Assembly (NCBI GenBank): GCA_016281125.1
Contig: JAEEIA010000013.1
Location: 54,270 to 118,269 of the forward strand
Direction of reading: 5' to 3'
Origin: Oscillospiraceae bacterium
GTDB lineage: Bacteria; Bacillota; Clostridia; Oscillospirales; Ruminococcaceae
DNA: 64,000 nt
Shown one piece after another: positions 9,864 to 18,005 of the stretch. Under the pieces are notes generated by a model. The model made no database searches. It saw only the letters and a list, made by a program, of their open reading frames with translations, and was not told the DNA's origin. The stretch's first letter is position 1. Each line of letters opens with the position of its first letter. Both the position numbers and the translations under genes were made by a program.

Positions 9864-10604
9864 ATGGGCGTTGTATCTATGAAACAGCTCCTCGAAGCCG
9901 GCGTACACTTCGGTCATCAGACCAGACGCTGGAACCCGAAAATGGCTCCGTACATCTTCACGGAGCGCAACGGCATCTACATCATTGATCTCCAGAAGAC
10001 CGTTCGCAAGCTGGAGGAGGCTTACAACTTCGTTCGTGAGCTTTCCGCAGAAGGCAAGTCCGTGCTGTTCGTCGGCACGAAGAAGCAGGCTGCGGATTCG
10101 ATCCGCGAGGAGGCTCTGCGTTCCGGTTCTTACTTCGTCAATGCACGCTGGCTCGGCGGCATGATGACCAACTACAAGACCATCCAGCAGCGCATCAAGC
10201 GTCTGGAGCAGCTCCATGCAATGGAAGCAGACGGCACCTTCGCGCTGCTCCCGAAGAAGGAAGTTGCAAAGCTGTCCCTCGAGATTGAGAAGCTCGAGAA
10301 GTTCCTGGGCGGCATCAAGGGCATGAAGGAGCTGCCGGGCGCACTCTTCATTGTTGATCCGCGCAAGGAGAAGATCGCTGTTGCAGAAGCAAAGAAGCTC
10401 TGCATCCCGATCGTCGCAATCGTTGATACCAACTGTGATCCGGATGATGTCGATTATGTCATCCCGGGCAACGACGACGCAATCCGTGCGGTCAAGCTGA
10501 TCGCAGGCACCATCGCAAACGCAGTCATCGAAGGCAGACAGGGTGCGGACGCACAGGCTGCCGAGGAAGCTGCTGCTGCCGAAGAAGAAGCTGCTGCTGA
10601 ATAA
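9864..10604 (+). CDS. rpsB: 30S ribosomal protein S2
   Basis: A component of the small ribosomal subunit, 246 residues from the ATG preceded by GGAGGAATCCAAA. The family hallmarks are present: [20 protein letters not shown] at the N-terminus, [28 protein letters not shown] and [15 protein letters not shown]. The C-terminus ends in an Ala/Glu-rich tail. Longer upstream frames run through the promoter and are not coding. It is followed after 20 bases by tsf, the usual rpsB-tsf operon. Confidence 0.98.
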   Translation: MGVVSMKQLLEAGVHFGHQTRRWNPKMAPYIFTERNGIYIIDLQKTVRKLEEAYNFVRELSAEGKSVLFVGTKKQAADSIREEALRSGSYFVNARWLGGMMTNYKTIQQRIKRLEQLHAMEADGTFALLPKKEVAKLSLEIEKLEKFLGGIKGMKELPGALFIVDPRKEKIAVAEAKKLCIPIVAIVDTNCDPDDVDYVIPGNDDAIRAVKLIAGTIANAVIEGRQGADAQAAEEAAAAEEEAAAE

Positions 10605-10624
10605 TTCACGGGAGGATACAGAAA

Positions 10625-11548
10625 ATGGCTAACTTTACTGCAAAAGACGTCAACGATCTCCGCAAGTCCACCGGCGTCGGCCTGATGGACTGCAAGAAGG
10701 CTCTGACTGAGGCAGACGGCGATGTCGAAAAGGCAATCGTCATCCTCCGTGAAAAGGGTCTTGCCAACCAGGCAAAGAAGGCTGACCGCATCGCTGCGGA
10801 AGGCGCTGTTATCGCAATCACCAATGCGGACAACACCGCAGGCGCAATCGTTGAGGTCAACTCTGAAACCGACTTCGTTGCACAGAACGAGGAGTTCGTC
10901 GGCTTCTGCGAGGGTCTGGCTCAGACCGTCCTCGATGTCAATCCGGCTGACCTCGACGCGCTGAAGGCTGCAAAGTTCGCAGGCAAGGATATGACCGTTG
11001 AGGAAGCACTCCAGGAAATCTTCCTGAAGTTCCGCGAAAACCTCCAGATCCGCCGCTTTGCCCGCCTCGAGGGCATTGTCAAGGAGTATGTCCACTTCAA
11101 TAAGAAGGAAGGCGTGCTCGTCGCTGCTTCCTGCGATGCAGGCGCAACCGCTGACGTTCTGGACTGCCTGAACGACGTCGCACTCCAGGCTGACGCAATG
11201 AAGGCAACCTACCTGACCAAGGAAGAGGTTCCGGCAGACGTCATCGAGCAGGAGAAGCAGATCGTTATGGCACAGATGGCTGACGATCCCAAGATGGCAA
11301 ACAAGCCGGAGCAGGTTCTCGCAAAGATCGCAGAGGGCAAGCTCGGCGTGTACTACAAGGACAACTGTCTCCTCGCACAGGAATTCGTCAAGGGCGAGGG
11401 TGAGTCCATCGAGCAGTATGTTGCTGCATGCGGCAAGAAGGCAGGCGCTCCGATCACGATCAACAGCTTCGTCCGCTTCATCTGCGGCGAGGGCATTGAG
11501 AAGCGTGTGGACGATTTCGCAGGCGAGATCGCAAGCATGCTCAAATAA
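10625..11548 (+). CDS. tsf: Translation elongation factor Ts
   Basis: The nucleotide exchange factor for EF-Tu, 307 residues. It begins with the UBA-like domain (VNDLRKSTGVGLMDCKKAL), followed by the conserved TDFVAQNEEF stretch, then two dimerisation subdomains. GGGAGGATACAGAAA precedes the start. It is cotranscribed with rpsB and ends before a clear terminator. Codon use is strongly biased, as expected for a highly expressed gene. Confidence 0.98.
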   Translation: MANFTAKDVNDLRKSTGVGLMDCKKALTEADGDVEKAIVILREKGLANQAKKADRIAAEGAVIAITNADNTAGAIVEVNSETDFVAQNEEFVGFCEGLAQTVLDVNPADLDALKAAKFAGKDMTVEEALQEIFLKFRENLQIRRFARLEGIVKEYVHFNKKEGVLVAASCDAGATADVLDCLNDVALQADAMKATYLTKEEVPADVIEQEKQIVMAQMADDPKMANKPEQVLAKIAEGKLGVYYKDNCLLAQEFVKGEGESIEQYVAACGKKAGAPITINSFVRFICGEGIEKRVDDFAGEIASMLK

Positions 11549-11560
11549 GTAAGTTTTCAG

Positions 11561-11606
11561 CACCTGCCGGATCACAGAAAATTCGGCAGGTGTACTGTTT
11601 TTTCTC
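11561..11606 (+). terminator. Intrinsic terminator of rpsB-tsf
   Basis: CACCTGCCG (11561-11569) pairs with CGGCAGGTG (11584-11592), followed by TACTGTTTTTTCT, 13 bases after the tsf stop. Confidence 0.9.
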
Positions 11607-11743
11607 CGGCGTTTTTACGGATTTTTCTTCAAAATGACATTTTATTCCGCAATATAGTGCATAGAATGTGCCGATTTAGGCAATATCGTTTCATATGCGC
11701 AAAAGGAATGTGCGAAAGGTCATAAAGAAGATACAAAAAGTCA

Positions 11744-11772
11744 TTGCTTTTTCTTTCAGTTTCAGTTAAGAT
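11744..11772 (+). promoter_or_regulatory. Possible promoter of the scaffoldin gene
   Basis: TTGCTT, 17 bases, TAAGAT, in an AT-rich 330-base gap. The match is weak; a TATAAA just downstream lacks a well-placed -35. It implies a leader of about 100 bases. Nothing else is recognised in the gap. Confidence 0.4.
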
Positions 11773-11881
11773 ATAAATGGTATCATGTGAACGTGGATGA
11801 AGAAGGGGACATCCGCCTCACGGGCAATCTGCATTTGCAGACTGCATGAACACCATATATAAATTTTGGAGGAGTATGAAC

Positions 11882-12700
11882 ATGAAAAAGAAGATTGTTT
11901 CTGGCCTGATGGCTATGACCATGGCTGCCATGAGCATGGGTCTGACTGCTTTCGCGGCTGATGATGTTCAGGTTACCATCGGTAAGGACCAAGTCGATGT
12001 CAACGGTACGTTCAGCGTGACTGTTGATCTGGCATCCGTTCCGAGCTCCGGTCTGAGCTCCATCGACTTTGCAATCAATTATGACGCAGATCTGGTTTCG
12101 ATCTCGAAGGTCGAGCTGGACACCGTCGGCAAGACCGGCGCTGATTCCAAAGAAGGCGACCTCGGCGATACCCTGTTCAGCTGGCATGACACCGGCAAGC
12201 AGATCGTTGTTGTCTGGGCAACCGGCCTGACTGATTCCCAGTACTGGGTCAAGTCCAGCGGCGCATTCCTGAAGATTACCGGTACCGGTAAGAAGGAAGG
12301 CACCTGCGCGCTGAAGGGCGGCGCTGTTGACCGTGCTGCATATCCGGGCTCGTCTGCAAAGGCTGATGTTGTGTTCTCCGCTGTCGGCGATCCTACCAAG
12401 GACTACACCGCATCCTTCACCGACGGTGAAGTGAAGATCGGTGCGCCTGTTACGACTGCTAGTCCTACGCCTGTTACCAAGTGGGGCGATGCTACCTGCG
12501 ACGGCAATGTTGACGTTTCCGACGCTGTTCTGGTCTGCCGCTATGCTGTTTCCGATGCGAACGCAAAGCTGACCGATACCGGCCGTGCAAACGCTGACGT
12601 TACCCACGACGGCGAAGTTGATGCTGCTGACGCTTCCAGAATCCTGGAGTGCATCGCACGTATCATCTCTGAGGCAGATCTGGCGAACCCGCCTGCATAA
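11882..12700 (+). CDS. Cohesin-dockerin adaptor scaffoldin (ScaC-like)
   Basis: A secreted 272-residue cellulosome protein. A signal peptide (KKKIVSGLMAMTMAAMSMG, ending near AFA) precedes one cohesin domain at about residues 28-185 with the typical VDVNGTFSVTVDL start and WATGLTD strand. A short Thr/Pro linker and a C-terminal dockerin at about 200-265 follow. The dockerin has two Ca-binding repeats, DATCDGNVDVSDAVLV and NADVTHDGEVDAADASRIL. A protein with one cohesin and one dockerin can plug into a scaffold and recruit a different dockerin enzyme, the role described for ScaC in Ruminococcus flavefaciens. The start at 11882 is chosen because GGAGGAG ends 7 bases before it. No other cellulosome gene adjoins it. 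Orthology to ScaC is inference from architecture. Confidence 0.88.
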   Translation: MKKKIVSGLMAMTMAAMSMGLTAFAADDVQVTIGKDQVDVNGTFSVTVDLASVPSSGLSSIDFAINYDADLVSISKVELDTVGKTGADSKEGDLGDTLFSWHDTGKQIVVVWATGLTDSQYWVKSSGAFLKITGTGKKEGTCALKGGAVDRAAYPGSSAKADVVFSAVGDPTKDYTASFTDGEVKIGAPVTTASPTPVTKWGDATCDGNVDVSDAVLVCRYAVSDANAKLTDTGRANADVTHDGEVDAADASRILECIARIISEADLANPPA

Positions 12701-12733
12701 GATCTGATTGTCTGCACTTTGTATAATGCAACT

Positions 12734-12768
12734 ATCCGCACTGCTCTCAACGGGCAGTGCGGATTTCT
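12734..12768 (+). terminator. Intrinsic terminator of the scaffoldin gene
   Basis: ATCCGCACTGC (12734-12744) pairs with GCAGTGCGGAT (12754-12764), then TTCTTATG. Confidence 0.85.
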
Positions 12769-12798
12769 TATGTGTGAAAAGAAATCTTGAAAATGCTA

Positions 12799-12827
12799 TT
12801 GCATCTTGCGGGAAAATGTGGTATAAT
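12799..12827 (+). promoter_or_regulatory. Promoter of glyA
   Basis: TTGCAT, 17 bases, TATAAT with TGG just upstream (extended -10). The leader to the ATG is about 50 bases, too short for a riboswitch. Confidence 0.85.
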
Positions 12828-12882
12828 ATATGTATGTGCCCGCGAAAAGTGGGGTAATATACCGGAAAGGAAAGATTCTATT

Positions 12883-14136
12883 ATGTTTAATGACCTGATT
12901 GATACGATTGGCTACGTCACGGAATGTGATCCGGATGTCGGCAATGCCATGCAGCAGGAGCTGGCACGCCAGAGAAGAAACCTCGAGCTGATTGCCAGCG
13001 AGAATATTGTTTCGCCTGCCGTGATGGCTGCGATGGGCTCCGTGCTCACCAACAAGTACGCTGAGGGCTATCCGGGCAAGCGCTACTACGGCGGCTGCGA
13101 GGCGGTCGATATCGTTGAGGAAATCGCAATCGAGCGCGCAAAGAAGCTGTTCGGCGCAGGCTATGCAAATGTGCAGGCGCACTCCGGCGCACAGGCCAAC
13201 ACCGCTGTTTACTTCGCACTGCTCCAGCCGGGCGACACCGTTCTCGGCATGAGCCTTGCACACGGCGGCCACCTGACCCACGGTTCTCCGGTCAATCTTT
13301 CCGGTAAGTACTTCAACTTCCTCTCCTACGGCGTCGGCGATGACGGCAGACTGGACTATGATGTCGTCGAGAAGCTGACGAAGGAGCATCATCCGAAGCT
13401 GATCGTTGCAGGTGCTTCTGCATATCCGCGTGCCATCGACTTTGCACGTCTGGCAGAGATCGCACACAGCAACGGCGCAATGCTCATGGTTGACATGGCG
13501 CACATTGCCGGTCTGGTCGCAGCAGGTCTGCATCAGTCGCCGGTCGGCTATGCCGATGTCGTCACCACCACCACCCACAAGACGCTCCGCGGCCCGCGCG
13601 GCGGCCTGATCCTCACCAATGACGAGGAGCTGATCAAGAAGATCAACAAGGCGATCTTCCCGGGCATCCAGGGCGGCCCGCTGATGCATGTCATCGCCGG
13701 CAAGGCTGTCTGCTTCGGTGAAGCACTGAAGCCGGAGTTCAAGGCCTATGCAAAGCAGATTGTGGACAATGCACAGGCACTCGCAAAGGGACTGCTCGCA
13801 CGCGGCTTCGACCTCGTGTCCGGCGGCACCGACAACCACCTGATGCTTGTTGACCTCCGCCCGGTTCACATCACCGGCAAGGAGATGGAGCACCGTCTGG
13901 ATGAGGTCTATATCACCGTCAACAAGAACGCGATTCCGAACGATCCGGAGAAGCCGATGGTCACCAGCGGCATCCGCGTCGGTACGCCTGCGGTCACGAC
14001 CCGCGGCTTGCTGACCGAGGATATGGAGAAAATCGCAGAGTTCATGTATCTGACCGCAACACAGTTCGACACCAAAGCGGACGAGATCCGCGCAGGCGTC
14101 AGCGAGCTCTGTGCAAAGTATCCGCTTTACCAGTAA
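12883..14136 (+). CDS. glyA: Serine hydroxymethyltransferase
   Basis: Converts serine and tetrahydrofolate to glycine and 5,10-methylene-THF using pyridoxal phosphate. The 417-residue protein has the conserved [27 protein letters not shown] and the PLP-lysine block [15 protein letters not shown]. Its length is normal for bacterial SHMT. The start at 12883 ([10 protein letters not shown]) has AAAGGA upstream; the longer frame runs back over the promoter. It is monocistronic, bounded by a promoter and a hairpin. Confidence 0.97.
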   Translation: MFNDLIDTIGYVTECDPDVGNAMQQELARQRRNLELIASENIVSPAVMAAMGSVLTNKYAEGYPGKRYYGGCEAVDIVEEIAIERAKKLFGAGYANVQAHSGAQANTAVYFALLQPGDTVLGMSLAHGGHLTHGSPVNLSGKYFNFLSYGVGDDGRLDYDVVEKLTKEHHPKLIVAGASAYPRAIDFARLAEIAHSNGAMLMVDMAHIAGLVAAGLHQSPVGYADVVTTTTHKTLRGPRGGLILTNDEELIKKINKAIFPGIQGGPLMHVIAGKAVCFGEALKPEFKAYAKQIVDNAQALAKGLLARGFDLVSGGTDNHLMLVDLRPVHITGKEMEHRLDEVYITVNKNAIPNDPEKPMVTSGIRVGTPAVTTRGLLTEDMEKIAEFMYLTATQFDTKADEIRAGVSELCAKYPLYQ

Positions 14137-14155
14137 TTCCGACTATGAATCTTAC

Positions 14156-14186
14156 GAAAGCAGGACATGTGTGATGTCCTGCTTTC
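14156..14186 (+). terminator. Hairpin after glyA
   Basis: A perfect 13-base stem, GAAAGCAGGACAT (14156-14168) with ATGTCCTGCTTTC (14174-14186) and a 5-base loop, but almost no U tract. It may terminate or protect the transcript end. Confidence 0.6.
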
Positions 14187-14212
14187 CGCGTGTTATACAG
14201 GGAGTGACACAG

Positions 14213-15520
14213 ATGGAATTCAATGTGATGCACATTCTGCTCGATTGCGGCATCATTCTGTTTTCAACGAAATTCGTCGGCATGATTACCAGAAAACTGG
14301 GACTGCCGCAGGTTGTCGGCATGATCCTGGCCGGTCTGCTGATCGGGCCGGCGCTGTTTGCCGGAACGGGCTTTTCCGGGCTGATTCATCCGACCGACGC
14401 CGAAATGAACGTGCTCAAGAGCTTTTCGCAGATCGGCGTGGTCTTTATCCTGTTTTCCAGCGGCCTGGAAACGGATTTCCGCGAGATGAAGCGCAGCGGT
14501 GTCGCAGCGACCTGCATTGCGCTGGCGGGCGTTGCAGTGCCGATTGCACTCGGAACGGTGACGGCGCTGCTGTTCATGGGCGGGCTTTCAGAGATTCATA
14601 ATCACGAAAAGCTCATGAATGCGCTGTTTATCGGATGTATTCTCTCCGCGACAAGCGTCGGCATCACCGTGGAAACGCTGCGTGAGCTCGGTAAGCTGAA
14701 AACGAAAATCGGCACGACCGTGCTCAGCGCCGCGATCATTGATGACGTCATCGGCATTGTGGTGCTCAGCATCGTGACCGGCATCGGCGGCGAGGGCAGC
14801 ATTGGCATGACGCTGCTGCGCGTCGCGGGCTTCTTCCTGTTCACGGTCGTTGTCGGTTATGCGATGCGCCGTGCGTTCAAGCTCATGGTCAAAATATATC
14901 CGCACCGCCGCCGGACCAGTATCTTCGCATTCGCAGCCTGTTTCTTCTTTGCATATGCCGCAGAGGAGTTCTTCGGCATTGCCGCGATCACCGGTGCTTA
15001 TATGGCAGGTCTGATGCTCTCCGGGCTCGGTGACAGCGCGTTCGTGGACCGCAAGGTCATTGTTTCCGGCTATATGTTCTTTACGCCGATGTTCTTTGCG
15101 TATATCGGCATCAGTGCGGATTTCAGCGGCTTTCACTGGTCGAGTATGCTGTTCGTGCTCGCGTTTGTCGCGGCGGGCATCATCGGTAAAATTGCCGGAT
15201 GCGGCGCGGTTGCGCACTGCTTCGGCTACAAGAAGCGGGATTCGCTGGCGGCGGGCTTCGGCATGATCGCCCGCGGTGAGGTCGCGCTCGCGGTCTATGC
15301 GACCGGCTCTGTGCTGATTGCGAGAAACGGCGGCATTGATCCGCTGGTTGCAACCATCTTCCTGATTATCACCAGCTCGATCCTCTGCCCGATCTTCTTA
15401 AAGCTCGTGTTCCGGAATCACCAGACTGCGGAGGTTGCCGCGGCGGTTCCGCACAGCGTTACGATCTCCTCGGAGGCAATCGAAAACGTGCATCATAACA
15501 TTGCGGATGAGGATGACTGA
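14213..15520 (+). CDS. Cation:proton antiporter (CPA2/Kef-type membrane domain)
   Basis: A 435-residue polytopic protein with about 12-13 spans, probably exchanging Na+ or K+ for H+ across the membrane. The N-terminal GLPQVVGMILAGLLIGP and the central SATSVGITVETLRELG and DDVIGIVVLSIVTG stretches match the Na_H_Exchanger fold, with the paired Asp residues used in transport. No RCK/TrkA-N domain follows, so gating by nucleotides is not expected. The start at 14213 has GGGAG ten bases upstream. It runs directly into a small gene and then maf, with gaps of 2 and 1 bases. Confidence 0.88.
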   Translation: MEFNVMHILLDCGIILFSTKFVGMITRKLGLPQVVGMILAGLLIGPALFAGTGFSGLIHPTDAEMNVLKSFSQIGVVFILFSSGLETDFREMKRSGVAATCIALAGVAVPIALGTVTALLFMGGLSEIHNHEKLMNALFIGCILSATSVGITVETLRELGKLKTKIGTTVLSAAIIDDVIGIVVLSIVTGIGGEGSIGMTLLRVAGFFLFTVVVGYAMRRAFKLMVKIYPHRRRTSIFAFAACFFFAYAAEEFFGIAAITGAYMAGLMLSGLGDSAFVDRKVIVSGYMFFTPMFFAYIGISADFSGFHWSSMLFVLAFVAAGIIGKIAGCGAVAHCFGYKKRDSLAAGFGMIARGEVALAVYATGSVLIARNGGIDPLVATIFLIITSSILCPIFLKLVFRNHQTAEVAAAVPHSVTISSEAIENVHHNIADEDD

Positions 15521-15522
15521 GT

Positions 15523-15720
15523 ATGGGCGTGTATCAGGATTCTTTCAGCTTACAGGAATATCCGGAGGCGCTGATCGAACGGATTATCGGCTACCGGATG
15601 AACCCTTACGGCATCACCGAGCCGTATCTGTCCTTTGCGGAGATTGCGGCGCGGGAACAGATCAAGCCGGAAGATGCCGAACGGATTCTCCGGGCAACAG
15701 CGATTGTATGGGGGCATTGA
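15523..15720 (+). CDS. Small conserved-looking protein of unknown function
   Basis: A 65-residue soluble protein lying between the antiporter stop (2-base gap) and maf (1-base gap). The tight spacing on both sides argues that it is translated. It is acidic, with a helix-rich C-terminus (SFAEIAAREQIKPEDAERIL) that could be a small helix-turn-helix-like fold, but I do not recognise the family. Its ribosome binding site is weak (GAGGATGA), suggesting coupling to the antiporter. Confidence 0.6.
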   Translation: MGVYQDSFSLQEYPEALIERIIGYRMNPYGITEPYLSFAEIAAREQIKPEDAERILRATAIVWGH

Positions 15721-15721
15721 T

Positions 15722-16282
15722 ATGAAACTGATTCTTGCAAGCGGCAGCCCGCGCAGACGCGAGCTGCTCGGAAAGCTGAACGTGCCGTTTGAGGTGATCG
15801 TTTCCGAATGCGACGAAACGCTGCCTGACGGCATCCCTGCGGACTGTGCTGCGGAGATGCTCGCTGTCCGCAAGGCGGCGGCGGTCGCGGCGCTGCATCC
15901 GGATGCGGTTGTCATCGGTGCGGATACCACGGTGATTCTCGATGATGAGATTCTCGGCAAGCCCGCGGATGCGGCGGACTGCAAGCGGATGCTGCATGCG
16001 CTCTCCGGACGGATGCACAAGGTTATCACGGGTGTCGGCATATTCTGGGACGGACATTCGCTGAGCTTTTCCGATGAAACAGAGGTGCAGTTCTATCCGC
16101 TGACCGATGCGGAGATTGACGCCTATGCGGCATCCGAGGAGCCCTACGACAAGGCGGGCGCCTACGGCATTCAGGGGCAGGGCGCGCTGCTCGCTGCTGG
16201 CATTCACGGCGATTATTACAATGTCATGGGACTGCCGGTGGCAAGGCTGGCGCGGCAGCTCCGGGATCTGAAGCTGCTGTGA
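15722..16282 (+). CDS. maf: Maf-like nucleotide pyrophosphatase
   Basis: Predicted to hydrolyse non-canonical or pyrimidine nucleoside triphosphates (dTTP/UTP-type house-cleaning enzyme). The 186-residue protein starts with LILASGSPRRRELL, the nucleotide-binding hallmark, and contains GADTTVILDDEILGKP and EPYDKAGAYGIQGQG, all diagnostic of Maf/YhdE. The ATG at 15722 is taken because it begins the alignable protein; the frame extends upstream through the previous gene. It is followed by a metallo-hydrolase after 12 bases. Confidence 0.94.
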   Translation: MKLILASGSPRRRELLGKLNVPFEVIVSECDETLPDGIPADCAAEMLAVRKAAAVAALHPDAVVIGADTTVILDDEILGKPADAADCKRMLHALSGRMHKVITGVGIFWDGHSLSFSDETEVQFYPLTDAEIDAYAASEEPYDKAGAYGIQGQGALLAAGIHGDYYNVMGLPVARLARQLRDLKLL

Positions 16283-16294
16283 GGAGGGATTCCC

Positions 16295-16984
16295 ATGCTG
16301 CAATTCCTCGGACGCGGTTCGGCGTTTTCCGACGAGCAGAACTGCGCATTTTTTGAGGCGGACGACGGACTGGTTCTGCTGGACTGCCCGATGTCGGCGT
16401 TCCACAAAATCCGGCATATGCAGCCGCAGGTCAGCAGCATCACCGTGCTTGTGACGCATACGCACAGCGACCACTGCGGCGGCATTCCCATGCTGATTCA
16501 TCTTGCATGGCATTTGCAGATTCCGGTGACGGTTGTCGCGCCGACTGCGGAGGTCGCGGACGATCTGCGCTATCTGATCGAGCGGCTGGACGGCTGCAAT
16601 CCGGCGGCCTATACGCTGCTGACTGCGGATGCGCTGCACGCGGACTGGTTCCGCGGGGCGGTTCCGGTGAAACATGCGGAAACACTGGCCGGGCGCTGTT
16701 TCGGCTATCTGCTGCGGATTCAGGAAACGGATGTGATCTATACCGGTGACACCGCGTCGCTTGCGCCGTTCCTGCCGTATCTTCATGCGGGCGCATATCT
16801 CTATACCGAAACGGCGACCTTTGACAGCGGCGTGCATCTGTTTATAGATGACCTTCTTCCGGAGCTGAAACGGCTGACAGAAGCAGGCGTGCATGTGTAT
16901 CTGATGCATCTGGACGACGAGGACGCCGTGAGAAACAGGATCGCAGGCACCGGCATTGCGCTGGCGCCGCTATACTGCAAATAA
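16295..16984 (+). CDS. MBL-fold metallo-hydrolase
   Basis: A 229-residue metallo-beta-lactamase-fold enzyme. It has the metal-binding HTHSDHCGGIP motif near residue 55, a further His in KHAETLAGR and the bridging Asp in YTGDTASL. The fold resembles single-domain RNase Z/PhnP-type phosphodiesterases, but the substrate cannot be named. GAGGAGGGATTCCC precedes the start. It is last in the antiporter-maf run and ends at a bidirectional terminator. Confidence 0.82.
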   Translation: MLQFLGRGSAFSDEQNCAFFEADDGLVLLDCPMSAFHKIRHMQPQVSSITVLVTHTHSDHCGGIPMLIHLAWHLQIPVTVVAPTAEVADDLRYLIERLDGCNPAAYTLLTADALHADWFRGAVPVKHAETLAGRCFGYLLRIQETDVIYTGDTASLAPFLPYLHAGAYLYTETATFDSGVHLFIDDLLPELKRLTEAGVHVYLMHLDDEDAVRNRIAGTGIALAPLYCK

Positions 16985-16991
16985 GCCGAAA

Positions 16992-17030
16992 AGCCGCACG
17001 GAGCAGGATTGCTCTGTGCGGCTGATGTTA
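16992..17030. terminator. Bidirectional terminator
   Basis: AGCCGCACGGAGC (16992-17004) pairs with GCTCTGTGCGGCT (17011-17023). It serves convergent genes; the minus strand has TTTTCGG after the stem. Confidence 0.8.
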
Positions 17031-17243
17031 TTCTGTTTCGTCCGGCGTATATTCAAACAGATCGGCGGGCTGGCAGTTCAGCACCCGGCAGATCGCGTTC
17101 ATGGTATCGAATTTGATGCCCTTCATTTTGCCGGTTTTGAGATTGGACAGATTGACATTCGTCATGCCGACACGCTCTGCCAGCTCATTGAGTGACATTT
17201 TGCGGTCGGCCATCATGCGGTCAAGCCTGATAATGATTGCCAT
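17028..17243 (-). CDS. XRE-family transcriptional regulator (YozG-like)
   Basis: A 71-residue single-domain helix-turn-helix protein, MAIIIRLDRMMADRKMSLNE at the start, with recognition helix region TNVNLSNLKTGKMKGIKFDT. This short Cro/C1 type is commonly paired with a DUF2975 membrane protein. AAAGGGGG precedes the start at 17243; ten bases separate it from the upstream partner gene. It probably binds its own promoter region; a 17-base inverted repeat lies next to the -35 box. Confidence 0.88.
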   Translation of the reverse strand: MAIIIRLDRMMADRKMSLNELAERVGMTNVNLSNLKTGKMKGIKFDTMNAICRVLNCQPADLFEYTPDETE

Positions 17244-17253
17244 ATTTCCCCCT

Positions 17254-17700
17254 TTACGCGATTTGATCCATGTCATCCTGCAGGGCGTGACCGTAGACAA
17301 AAATCTCCGAGAGGATACCGATGATCACGCCGAGCAAAGCTGTGGAAATGATGAACCGGTCATCCAGATACAGTTCAAGCGGTTCTGAGAGTGCCTTGCT
17401 GCGGGCAAAGCTTTCCGCAAGATCCGAAAGGATGCCGCTGCACATGACGGTGACAGCCAGTATGCGCAGTTTCCGGATGACAGACTTCGCAAACGGTTTT
17501 CCGTGCCTGCGGATATCTGTAAAGATCAGTCCCGCCAGCAGAAAAATCACACAGAGAAATAGATTTCCGACAGCAGCGCCTGCGCTGTGCATCAGCAGCT
17601 TTCCAATCGTAATAGCGGCAAAGACGCCCGCAAACACAAACAAGCAGACCGTGTCCATGCGGGTGCGCTTTTTGAGTGCTTCGACATTGGGATCTTTCAT
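17254..17700 (-). CDS. DUF2975-like membrane protein
   Basis: A 148-residue protein with four hydrophobic spans, at about residues 16-36, 45-65, 80-98 and 114-132. Its size, topology and direct coupling to a small XRE regulator match DUF2975 proteins. The function of the family is unknown; regulation of the partner or sensing at the membrane are possibilities. AGGAGG precedes the ATG. It is transcribed first, from a consensus promoter. Confidence 0.75.
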   Translation of the reverse strand: MKDPNVEALKKRTRMDTVCLFVFAGVFAAITIGKLLMHSAGAAVGNLFLCVIFLLAGLIFTDIRRHGKPFAKSVIRKLRILAVTVMCSGILSDLAESFARSKALSEPLELYLDDRFIISTALLGVIIGILSEIFVYGHALQDDMDQIA

Positions 17701-17757
17701 GATTGATACCTCCTGAAATTATAAGCGGATTCTGTCGATGTATCAGCTGATGATATG

Positions 17758-17786
17758 AGTATAACACGGAATTTAAATTTTGTCAA
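17758..17786 (-). promoter_or_regulatory. Consensus promoter of the DUF2975-XRE pair
   Basis: TTGACA (minus strand, 17786-17781), 17 bases, TATACT (17763-17758). Confidence 0.88.
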
Positions 17787-17793
17787 TATAAAA

Positions 17794-17810
17794 TTAAAGT
17801 GAAACTTTAA
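17794..17810. promoter_or_regulatory. Candidate operator next to the DUF2975-XRE promoter
   Basis: TTAAAGT-GAA-ACTTTAA is a perfect 7+7 inverted repeat ending 8 bases upstream of the -35 box. It is a candidate site for the XRE protein; this is inference from position and symmetry. Confidence 0.5.
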
Positions 17811-17903
17811 TAATTTATAGAAAACGCAATTTCAGGTGCGGGTACTCCGGTTCCTTTGTGCAGAATGCACAGTCCTTTTGCTCCGGAGCGGACGGAAATA
17901 GAC

Positions 17904-17932
17904 TTGACAGAACGCGGAAAATCCTGTAAAAT
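17904..17932 (+). promoter_or_regulatory. Promoter of prfB
   Basis: TTGACA, 17 bases, TAAAAT, 73 bases before the prfB start. Confidence 0.85.
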
Positions 17933-18005
17933 AGTATACATGGAAATTTGCGCGGCAGTCAAAGCGGCTGTCCGCATGACGATACCAACCGAAAGGAAAT
18001 CTGAT

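Noticed and set aside
12700..12882. Riboswitch upstream of glyA
   Set aside because: The promoter is about 55 bases before the ATG, and upstream is only a terminator hairpin.
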